From the NCBI GenBank assembly GCA_030606465.1, contig JAUWGL010000057.1, forward strand, positions 1 through 6,072: DNA of 6,072 bases, written 5' to 3'. This document shows, one piece after another, positions 1 through 5,391 of the stretch. The position numbers and the translations under genes are program-made. Positions within the stretch are counted from its first letter, which is position 1; every line of letters begins with the position of its first letter. Origin of the DNA: Thermoplasmata archaeon. Its GTDB lineage: Archaea; Thermoplasmatota; E2; DHVEG-1. The notes under the pieces are model-generated. The model did no database searches, had not been told where the DNA came from, and was given only the letters and a program-made list of their open reading frames with translations.

Positions 1-37
1 AGAAGAACAGATTTCCGATACGTTCTGACAAACTCAT
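1..37 (-). CDS. Possible 5' end of a divergent gene, cut by the window edge
   Basis: Reading leftward from an ATG at 37-35, 12 codons are open to the window edge and give MSLSERIGNLFF. An AGGAG Shine-Dalgarno-like motif lies at 53-49 on the minus strand, 11 nt before the ATG, and the AT-rich box at 97-104 could serve as a promoter in this direction too, giving a leader of roughly 35-40 nt. The peptide is too short to assign a function. The competing reading is that these bases are the 3' end of a plus-strand gene: frame 1 is open from the left edge to a TAA at 100-102. I favour the divergent start because it has a ribosome-binding site, but only weakly. Confidence 0.28.
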   Translation of the reverse strand, partial: MSLSERIGNLFF

Positions 38-96
38 ATTTCTGCAAACTCCTGTTAACAACTGCTGTGTTTAAAGCCTCAGTATCTGCGATCTTG

Positions 97-104
97 TTAT
101 AAAT
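97..104 (+). promoter_or_regulatory. TATA box of the geranylgeranyl reductase gene
   Basis: TTATAAAT is centred about 31 bp before the ATG at 132. With the usual archaeal spacing of about 25 bp to the transcription start, the mRNA would begin a few bases before the start codon, so the transcript would be leaderless or nearly so. This agrees with the lack of a convincing Shine-Dalgarno before 132. The box is nearly symmetric and might also serve the possible divergent gene on the left. Confidence 0.5.
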
Positions 105-131
105 CTTTGTAACATTACAAGAAAAATAGGT

Positions 132-1322
132 ATGCAAAAAAAATATGATGTAGCTGTTGTAGGTGGCGGACCAATCGGCGGAAGTGTTGCAGAAAGAATA
201 GCAGAAAAAAAATTTAAAGTAGCAATATTTGAACAAAACAAACAAGTAGGAGAGCCTTTGAAGTGTGCAGGGTTGGTAACACCCAGGGTTTTTGATTTCG
301 TTGATTTTTCTGAGGAACTTGTCGTACAAAACAAGGTTAAAGGAGCAAATATTCATTCTCCATCTGGTTATACATTGACTATTGGGGGAGATAAAGTACA
401 TGCTTTTGTTATTGATCGTGTAAAATTTGATCAGGAAATCATAAACAACTCAAAGAAGAATGGTGCTGAGATTTTTTTAGGGAACAAGATTTTATCCGCT
501 CAAAAACATGAACAGCATATTGAGTTGATAACATCACAAAAAACAGAGGTTGAATGTAGGCTTCTTATTGGTGCTGATGGTCCTTATTCGAAGATGAGAG
601 ACATATTTGCTTTGCCTAGGCCAATAGAGTTTCTTAGGGGTATGGGTGCAGAAATAACAGGCGCTAACCTTGATCCAGATTATGTAGAAATATTCGTCGG
701 AAATAAAATAGCACCAGGTTTTTTCGCATGGATAATACCAACCAATGAACAAGGCACAAATGCAAGAATTGGTTTATGTATAAATCAGGATTCAGCATAT
801 CCTCCGAAACATTATTTTTCAAATTTTTTCAAAAATGGACATACTTCGCAATATCTTGAGAATATAGAGATAACTAATCATATAGGTGGTGTTGTACCGT
901 TAGGTGCTCTGAGAAAAACATGTGCTTCAAATATGATGCTTGTAGGTGATGCAGCAGCACAGGTAAAACCTACTTCTGGAGGTGGCATATACACAGGGTT
1001 ACTATGTGCTAAACATTGTTCATCTGTAGCTGTTGAAGCATTACAGAAAAACAATTTCACCTTACGGTTTTTAAAAAAGTATCATAAGCTTTGGTCAGTA
1101 GACATCGGCGTTGAGCTAAACATGGGGATGAAGTTCAGAAAAATTTTTAAAAACCTATCTGACAAACAAATGGATAAATACATAACAAAATTCCAAAACC
1201 CAAAAATCACAGAGATTATAACAAAACACGGGGACATCGATCATCCTTCCAAACTTGTGAAACCTTTGTTAAAAAAAGCACCATCTCTTTTGAAACTAAT
1301 TCCTAACATAATCAAAGAATAA
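132..1322 (+). CDS. Geranylgeranyl reductase family FAD-dependent oxidoreductase (archaeal lipid saturation)
   Basis: This 396-residue protein belongs to the FixC/geranylgeranyl reductase flavoprotein family. In archaea such enzymes reduce the double bonds of geranylgeranyl chains in ether lipids (digeranylgeranylglycerophospholipid reductase) or in other isoprenoids. Seen in the sequence: an N-terminal Rossmann dinucleotide site GGGPIGG (residues 11-17) with the ribose-binding Glu34 at the end of beta-2; the family motif PLKCAG with Cys45, matching the conserved cysteine of characterised archaeal enzymes; GADGPYS (147-153); and the second FAD motif GDAAAQVKPTSGGG (272-285). The remaining ~100 residues are probably helical. 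Length is normal for the family. The start is fixed by the FAD site lying right at the N-terminus. Archaea often carry several paralogs, so the exact substrate (phospholipid, quinone tail or other prenyl chain) is not settled. It is monocistronic here and converges on the next gene. Confidence 0.9.
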   Translation: MQKKYDVAVVGGGPIGGSVAERIAEKKFKVAIFEQNKQVGEPLKCAGLVTPRVFDFVDFSEELVVQNKVKGANIHSPSGYTLTIGGDKVHAFVIDRVKFDQEIINNSKKNGAEIFLGNKILSAQKHEQHIELITSQKTEVECRLLIGADGPYSKMRDIFALPRPIEFLRGMGAEITGANLDPDYVEIFVGNKIAPGFFAWIIPTNEQGTNARIGLCINQDSAYPPKHYFSNFFKNGHTSQYLENIEITNHIGGVVPLGALRKTCASNMMLVGDAAAQVKPTSGGGIYTGLLCAKHCSSVAVEALQKNNFTLRFLKKYHKLWSVDIGVELNMGMKFRKIFKNLSDKQMDKYITKFQNPKITEIITKHGDIDHPSKLVKPLLKKAPSLLKLIPNIIKE

Positions 1323-1344
1323 AAATCATTTGACAAACCTTTTT

Positions 1345-1358
1345 ATCTGAATTCAGAT
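1345..1358. terminator. 14-nt perfect palindrome between convergent genes
   Basis: ATCTGAATTCAGAT is a perfect inverted repeat (7+7) in the 42-bp gap between the stops of the reductase and the large minus-strand gene. T-rich stretches flank it on the plus strand (1340-1344 and 1360-1370), and an A-rich stretch at 1317-1325 gives a U-tract on the minus-strand RNA. The position suits a bidirectional terminator. Archaeal termination depends mainly on U-tracts, so the role of the palindrome itself is uncertain. Confidence 0.35.
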
Positions 1359-1364
1359 GTTTCT

Positions 1365-3545
1365 TTATTTAGATCCTAGAGGCGGAGGAACATAATATTC
1401 CTCATCTTCATAACCAGTTGAATCTTCTTCAACAACTTGGCTTTTCTCCATCCTTCGCTTTCTTCTAATAATATAGATCGCTATGATCAGGATGATAGTG
1501 ATAATAATGCTGATTATACATGGCATAAAAATACCAGTAATAAATAATGCTGAGAGGGTAATCTTACAAGAGACAATATCTGTTAAATTAAACTCTGACT
1601 CGTTGAAACTAATTTCGAGATACTTTCTCCCATCGCCTCTTGTTTTCACCTTTGCTTTATTTAACGGATCGCTAACCTCTAGAGACATGCCCTCCGGAAA
1701 GATTATTCTATAAGTAACATTATGGTTCTCGATGCCTGTAAAATTAAAACGCTGTCTTGGGATCTCAAATCTTGGTGGTAAAAACGCAAGATCAAATGAA
1801 ACCGGATAGGAACAATGGGCATACGAGTTTATTTTAACAGCGTTGTCAGCATCCATCTTAGATATATCTCCATCCCATGCCTTTAAAGACTCATCAAATA
1901 CATCTCTATTAAGCTGTCCTTTACCTCTGACATCTAAACTTGATAAAATATTTACTAACCGCTCTTCAAAAAGCTGTTTCTCATCTTTGAGGAAATCCGC
2001 TACATCATCTTCGCTGAACACGTCTTCTTCTACACATAATCTAAAAGCATCTGAATTCAAATAAGATAAAACAATTTTTTCAGGTAAACTGTACACTCCT
2101 GTAATATTTGTGACATTGTAATTCCGGTTCTCCTGTAAATACATCCCAAAGGTTAACTCTGTTTTTCCTGTTAAAAAACTAAGTAAATTTAAATCTGTAC
2201 TTTTCACTTCGATTTCTATAACCGTATCTTTCTTTTCACTGGTGTAACTAACGGCATTGTCTGATTCAAACTCACCTGAAACAGAAACGTTTTCGTTCCA
2301 TTTGTAGACATTTTCTCCGTCTAAATACATTTTTTCTGGTAGAAATAGAGTAACATTGTAATCATAACCAATATTGTTGAGGTTATCACCGAAATTAATG
2401 TCTTCTTCTGAGATGTTTGTTTCTGCACCAGCGTTTATTAAACCAAACATTGCTCTATTTGATATATCACATATTTTAAGATTTACATCATCATCTGTTA
2501 ATACTGTTTTTAAAAGAGGTTCATTGTTCATGTTATCTGTTTCATACGGGACATCGCATTCTGTTGTTTTGTTATCCCAGTTTATTGTTAGATCCAATGT
2601 TTGGTTAAATGATGAGTTTTCTATTATATTTTTGATTTTTTCTTCCACGGGTTTCACAGTTTTTTCATAGGTATCGTCCCATGTGATTAACCCATTGTTT
2701 ACAAATAATCTAAAACCATCAGCGGGCATATACTGTAAATTTCGTATAAAACTTGGGAGAACATCATAAACTAAAATATCAGCGCTTTCAATCAGAACAT
2801 TAGTAGTTAAACTAGTATCGTCTACATCACGGGAGTCAAGTTTGAACTCTAAAGATATGTTATCTGATTCTAAATCATGCGTTGTTGGCTCGGTTTTATA
2901 AAGCTCGATTTCTGCTGTTTTTTGTGGTTGATCTCCAATTCCATTTAATACCTTCCATTCGACTCTATTCCAATATAATGTTCCAGTGTTTACATATTTA
3001 TAACTCAAAGAGTCTCCTAGGTTGAAGACATAAGTATTATTCCACCCCGGGTCTGCTTGAAGATTAAACGAGTAATTTAAAATTGCTCCCATGTCAAGTA
3101 CACCATTGATAAAATCATGGGCGTTTACTGTTTCATTCATTCCAAAAAACGCAGAAGTTAGATTAACATCAAATTCATCATAAAAAAGGCCATTTACATA
3201 AGTTGGTAATTCGTCTGTTACCGTAACATTTCCAAAAGTTTGTTTTATTTGATTTTTCAACATTCCTTTAAGAGCATATTTTATTATTGGCATCCTGCTA
3301 GGGTTAGTATCCGCAATTGATGATATTTCTTCACCTGTATAGCTAGTTTCTAATGCTTCCAAATATATTTTGCTAACATCTACTGTCACGCTTATCTTTA
3401 AATCAGTTGCACTTTTTAATTCAATATCAAAATCTGCTTCAACCTGGTTTTTAATGTCCTCTTCAGCATTTATAGGTATTGCAATAAAAAACAAGGAGAT
3501 AATTAGCAGGACTATTGTTATGTTTATTAATCGATTTAAATGCAT
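1365..3545 (-). CDS. Secreted, membrane-anchored, sequon-rich repeat protein of unknown function
   Basis: I do not recognise this 726-residue protein. It has an N-terminal signal peptide (hydrophobic residues about 8-26, likely cleavage after Ala27 in PINA), a ~640-residue ectodomain, a single membrane helix (about 668-693) ended by RRKRR, and a 33-residue cytoplasmic tail that is acidic and finishes with YYVPPPLGSK. It should therefore sit in the membrane with its bulk outside. The ectodomain holds about 18 N-X-S/T sequons (for example N106, N169, N229, N325, N477, N480, N653) and appears to consist of about three copies of a ~220-residue unit, described in the findings. Cysteines are few (330, 359, 504, 578, 660 outside). 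I chose ATG 3545 over the in-frame GTG at 3554 because ATG leaves room for a ~15-nt leader after the TATA box at 3583-3592. A surface adhesin, receptor or envelope component are all possible; no catalytic motif is visible. Confidence 0.85.
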   Translation of the reverse strand: MHLNRLINITIVLLIISLFFIAIPINAEEDIKNQVEADFDIELKSATDLKISVTVDVSKIYLEALETSYTGEEISSIADTNPSRMPIIKYALKGMLKNQIKQTFGNVTVTDELPTYVNGLFYDEFDVNLTSAFFGMNETVNAHDFINGVLDMGAILNYSFNLQADPGWNNTYVFNLGDSLSYKYVNTGTLYWNRVEWKVLNGIGDQPQKTAEIELYKTEPTTHDLESDNISLEFKLDSRDVDDTSLTTNVLIESADILVYDVLPSFIRNLQYMPADGFRLFVNNGLITWDDTYEKTVKPVEEKIKNIIENSSFNQTLDLTINWDNKTTECDVPYETDNMNNEPLLKTVLTDDDVNLKICDISNRAMFGLINAGAETNISEEDINFGDNLNNIGYDYNVTLFLPEKMYLDGENVYKWNENVSVSGEFESDNAVSYTSEKKDTVIEIEVKSTDLNLLSFLTGKTELTFGMYLQENRNYNVTNITGVYSLPEKIVLSYLNSDAFRLCVEEDVFSEDDVADFLKDEKQLFEERLVNILSSLDVRGKGQLNRDVFDESLKAWDGDISKMDADNAVKINSYAHCSYPVSFDLAFLPPRFEIPRQRFNFTGIENHNVTYRIIFPEGMSLEVSDPLNKAKVKTRGDGRKYLEISFNESEFNLTDIVSCKITLSALFITGIFMPCIISIIITIILIIAIYIIRRKRRMEKSQVVEEDSTGYEDEEYYVPPPLGSK

Positions 3546-3582
3546 GACACCCACACCCGAGCTAAAAAATTAAACATATCTT

Positions 3583-3592
3583 CTTATAAAAA
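3583..3592 (-). promoter_or_regulatory. TATA box of the large surface-protein gene
   Basis: On the minus strand this reads TTTTTATAAG, preceded by the purine-containing GAAAG that could act as a BRE. Its centre (~3587) is about 42 bp before the ATG at 3545, predicting transcription start near 3560 and a leader of about 15 nt containing GGGTGTGGGTGT. That spacing is the reason for preferring the ATG at 3545. Confidence 0.55.
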
Positions 3593-3615
3593 CTTTCTTA
3601 CATAAATTTATTAAA

Positions 3616-3653
3616 CCTGTAATGTCAAGTAACATCGGTAACATTTTCTGAAA
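3616..3653 (+). repeat. Left terminal inverted repeat
   Basis: This is the left end of the deleted element, pairing with 3865-3902. It includes a perfect 18-bp core, ACATCGGTAACATTTTCT (3632-3649). Mismatches cluster between bases 8 and 16 of the repeat. The last codons and the TGA stop of the transposase remnant lie within it. Confidence 0.75.
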
Positions 3654-3876
3654 GATACAAATTCACAGGAATATCACTTATACCAGAGTTAAACCGTTCA
3701 TTATTGTACCACTCCTGATATTCTCCAACAAATGTTGAAATATCTTCAAACACCTTATCAAGTCGAATATACTCCCCATTAAGTTCTTTCATCTCTGGTG
3801 TAACACCATACATCCCATCCATCCCCTGGCATTTACTGGGTAAAGAATAGGAAACGATTAATGTTTTAAGAAAATG
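3625..3876 (-). pseudogene. C-terminal remnant of a DDE (integrase-type) transposase
   Basis: The frame is open for 83 codons between a TAA in the right inverted repeat and the TGA at 3627-3625; the first ATG is at 3822, which would give 65 residues. The stretch EYQEWYNNERFNSGI followed by a proline is the signature seen near the C-terminus of rve/DDE transposases (compare the usual WYNxxRPHxSL...TP pattern in IS3, IS481 and IS6-like groups). The catalytic DDE core and any DNA-binding domain are absent, so no active transposase can be made. Upstream of the GVTPEM segment the residues look unlike transposase and may be the leftover leader of the original gene joined at the deletion point, near the GGATGGATGG repeats (about 3815-3825). 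No Shine-Dalgarno suited to the ATG is evident beyond AGGGG directly next to it, so translation is doubtful. Confidence 0.6.
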
Positions 3877-3902
3877 TTACCGATGTCTGTTTACTTTACA
3901 GG
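3865..3902 (-). repeat. Right terminal inverted repeat
   Basis: This is the reverse complement of 3616-3653 with 6 mismatches in 38; the exact 18-bp core lies at 3869-3886. Its outer edge is only 8 bp from the TATA-like stretch proposed for the cold-shock gene. Confidence 0.75.
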
Positions 3903-3910
3903 ACAGAAAC

Positions 3911-3920
3911 ATATTTAAAA
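3911..3920 (+). promoter_or_regulatory. Candidate TATA box for the cold-shock gene
   Basis: ATATTTAAAA is the best TATA-like match in the 159 bp between the deleted element and the cold-shock start. It would place transcription start near 3941 and leave a leader of about 120 nt, unusually long for an archaeal gene but reminiscent of bacterial csp leaders. Weaker alternatives are TCTAAAATAA near 3964 and the AT-rich stretch near 4007-4016, which would give shorter leaders. The rest of this gap holds a small TTCGT/ACGAA hairpin (3975-3987) and nothing else I can name. Confidence 0.3.
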
Positions 3921-4045
3921 TCCAGGTGAATGCATATTTGCTACAAAACAATAAAAGCAAAGGTCTAAAATAATTTCGTTTTACGAATTTTTGGAACTCA
4001 TTTGTTTTTGTTATTTTGCAAAAAAAAGTAAAGACTCCGTAGTCC

Positions 4046-4052
4046 AAGGAGG
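4046..4052 (+). promoter_or_regulatory. Strong Shine-Dalgarno of the cold-shock gene
   Basis: AAGGAGG lies 9 nt before the ATG at 4062. It is the strongest ribosome-binding site in the window; the other genes here have weak sites or almost no leader. An upstream CTCC (4035-4038) could pair with GGAG (4048-4051) and partly cover it. Confidence 0.8.
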
Positions 4053-4061
4053 AAAAAACAT

Positions 4062-4253
4062 ATGAATGGAAAAGTAAAATGGTACAATGCAAGAAAAGGG
4101 TATGGATTCATTGAGGGTGAAGACGGAAAAGATGTCTTTGTTCACAGAACATCCCTGCCAGAAGGAATCTTCCTCAACGAGGGAGATAAAGTTGAATATG
4201 AAACAGAAGATTCAGAAAGAGGCCCTAAAGCTACAAATATTAAAAAAGTTTAA
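4062..4253 (+). CDS. Cold-shock domain protein (CspA family RNA chaperone)
   Basis: This 63-residue protein is one complete cold-shock domain, a five-stranded OB fold that binds single-stranded RNA and DNA, melts secondary structure and helps translation, classically at low temperature or in fast growth. Visible hallmarks are the opening [19 protein letters not shown] with Trp7, RNP1 as KGYGFI (12-17), RNP2 as DVFVH (24-28), and the closing [13 protein letters not shown]1 has Tyr in place of the commoner second Phe, a conservative change. Length is slightly below the ~66-70 of bacterial homologs. The start is fixed by the Shine-Dalgarno 9 nt upstream and by the conserved N-terminus. It has its own terminator and appears monocistronic. 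Such proteins occur in only some archaea and are often thought to come from bacteria; the bacterial-style ribosome-binding site and possible long leader fit that, but transfer is inference. Confidence 0.95.
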   Translation: MNGKVKWYNARKGYGFIEGEDGKDVFVHRTSLPEGIFLNEGDKVEYETEDSERGPKATNIKKV

Positions 4254-4298
4254 AACCTCTTAGAAAAATTAGTCTGTTAATTAGTATTTAGCTAGTAC

Positions 4299-4330
4299 GG
4301 GGATATTAAAGCCCCCATTTCTTTTTATTT
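4299..4330 (+). terminator. Hairpin plus T-rich terminator after the cold-shock gene
   Basis: GGGG (4299-4302) can pair with CCCC (4312-4315) across a 9-nt loop, followed at once by the T-rich ATTTCTTTTTATTTT and further T-runs to about 4346. The G/C runs stand out in this AT-rich gap. The T-tracts alone would suffice for archaeal termination; the hairpin adds a bacterial look. Confidence 0.6.
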
Positions 4331-4381
4331 TAAAAATTTTTTATTTTAACTCATAGAACAATTTTTAATAGGAAAAAAATT

Positions 4382-4389
4382 CTTATATG
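4382..4389 (+). promoter_or_regulatory. TATA box of the epimerase-dehydrogenase operon
   Basis: CTTATATG, preceded by A-rich AAAAAAATT, lies about 40 bp before the ATG at 4425. This predicts transcription start near 4411 and a leader of roughly 14 nt. The dyad TTGCTC-ATG-GAGCAA (4403-4417) would then straddle the transcription start. Confidence 0.5.
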
Positions 4390-4424
4390 AAACTTTGATA
4401 AGTTGCTCATGGAGCAAGGATAAT

Positions 4425-5366
4425 ATGAAAGCTTTTGTAACAGGTGGAGCGGGATTCATAGGAAGTCATCTTGTAGATAAACTAATTGAAAAAGGATACA
4501 AAGTCACAGTTTATGATAATTTAAGTTCTGGAAGAAAACAATTCCTTGAACAGCATACTAATAACAATAATTTCACATTTATTGAAGATGATTTATTAGA
4601 TCTAGAACAGGTCAAAAAAGAAATCCGAGGTCATGATGTTGTTTTTCATATTGCTGCAAATCCTTTTGTTAGACTGGGGGAAAAACAGACCAGACTTGAT
4701 CTGGAGCAGGGCATGATTGTAACCTACAACATTTTAGAATCAATGAGAGTAAATGGTATCAAAAAAATTGTTTTTTCATCTAGTAGTGTTGTCTATGGTG
4801 AAACAAATGAGCCATCGCTTCCTGAAAATTATGGACCGCTTCTTCCAATATCGCTTTATGGTGCGGGAAAGCTTGGATCCGAGGGGTTAATAACCGCGTT
4901 TTGTGGGACATTTGATTTTCAGACATGGATTTACAGGTTTGCAAATGTGGTTGGTAGCAGAGGTACACATGGTGTTATTGTTGATTTTATTGAAAAACTT
5001 AGGAAGAACCCAGGAGAGTTGGAGATACTTGGTGATGGTAAACAACAGAAACCCTATCTTTATGTGAGTGATTGTGTTGATGGTATTATTTTTGGTTTTG
5101 AAAAATCAAATGATATGATTAATTTGTTTAACCTTGGTTGTGACACGAATACAACTGTTAAAAGAATAGCAGAAATAGTAGTAAAAGAAATGAAATTAAG
5201 GGATGTGAAGTTTAAATATACAGGCGGGAAAAGAGGTTGGAAAGGTGATGTACCTCGTTTTCAACTAGATGCAAGTAAGCTTAACCAGCTTGGATGGAAA
5301 GCAACACTTACATCTGATGAAGCAGTGAGAAAGGCAACGCATGATTTATTAGAAGCTAACCTTTAA
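4425..5366 (+). CDS. NAD-dependent nucleotide-sugar epimerase (GalE-like extended SDR)
   Basis: This 313-residue protein is an extended short-chain dehydrogenase/reductase of the UDP-glucose 4-epimerase type. These enzymes invert C4 of a UDP-hexose using tightly bound NAD. Seen: GGAGFIG (7-13), Asp31 for the NAD adenosine ribose in YDNLSSG, HIAA (75-78), the serine motif SSSSVVYGE with Ser120 in the catalytic position, the YGAGK pair Tyr145/Lys149, RFANVVG (171-177), and the substrate-side PYLYVSD (210-216). ATG 4425 is chosen because the Rossmann strand starts at residue 2; an in-frame TTG at 4395 would add ten unlikely residues and lie before the predicted transcription start. The dehydrogenase 25 bp downstream suggests co-transcription and a shared role in making sugars for surface glycans. 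Substrate could be UDP-glucose, UDP-GlcNAc or UDP-glucuronate; the sequence does not decide, so no gene symbol is given. Confidence 0.88.
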   Translation: MKAFVTGGAGFIGSHLVDKLIEKGYKVTVYDNLSSGRKQFLEQHTNNNNFTFIEDDLLDLEQVKKEIRGHDVVFHIAANPFVRLGEKQTRLDLEQGMIVTYNILESMRVNGIKKIVFSSSSVVYGETNEPSLPENYGPLLPISLYGAGKLGSEGLITAFCGTFDFQTWIYRFANVVGSRGTHGVIVDFIEKLRKNPGELEILGDGKQQKPYLYVSDCVDGIIFGFEKSNDMINLFNLGCDTNTTVKRIAEIVVKEMKLRDVKFKYTGGKRGWKGDVPRFQLDASKLNQLGWKATLTSDEAVRKATHDLLEANL

Positions 5367-5391
5367 ATTGAGTTTTTAAATACTAGTGCCA

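Larger units (their letters stand above)
3616..3902 (-). mobile_element. 287-bp internally deleted insertion sequence (MITE-like), both ends kept
   Basis: The element is defined by 38-bp inverted ends (32 of 38 positions match by eye) starting CCTGTAA at both edges. Between them lie only ~210 bp, which encode the C-terminal part of a probable transposase reading leftward. The transposase stop codon falls inside the left inverted repeat, as is common for compact insertion sequences. The simplest reading is a full element that lost its central part but kept both ends, so it could once have been moved in trans by an intact relative. I found no convincing target-site duplication: the flanks (TTAAA on the left, ACAGA on the right) differ, so the insertion is either old or the true ends are a few bases off. 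The family is not resolved. Confidence 0.7.

Noticed and set aside
71..334. Minus-strand 87-codon open frame overlapping the start of the reductase gene
   Set aside because: It lies opposite the FAD-binding region of a well-supported gene and shows no recognisable motif.
3546..3554. GTG start at 3554 adding MGV to the surface protein
   Set aside because: The TATA box at 3583-3592 would leave only about 6 nt of leader; the ATG at 3545 starts the signal peptide equally well and fits better.
3603..3922. Target-site duplication flanking the deleted element
   Set aside because: AATTTATTAAA on the left and ATATTTAAAA on the right look alike only because both are AT-rich; they do not abut the repeat ends.
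3877..4092. Minus-strand 71-codon open frame over the cold-shock leader
   Set aside because: It runs across the promoter region and the first codons of the cold-shock gene, and its Phe/Leu/Cys-rich translation is typical of antisense AT-rich sequence.
4395..4424. TTG start at 4395 extending the epimerase by ten residues
   Set aside because: It lies upstream of the predicted transcription start and adds residues before the Rossmann strand that the family lacks.
5371..5380. TATA-like GTTTTTAAA just before the dehydrogenase
   Set aside because: It is only about 15 bp from the ATG, so a start 25 bp downstream would fall inside the coding region; co-transcription with the epimerase is simpler.
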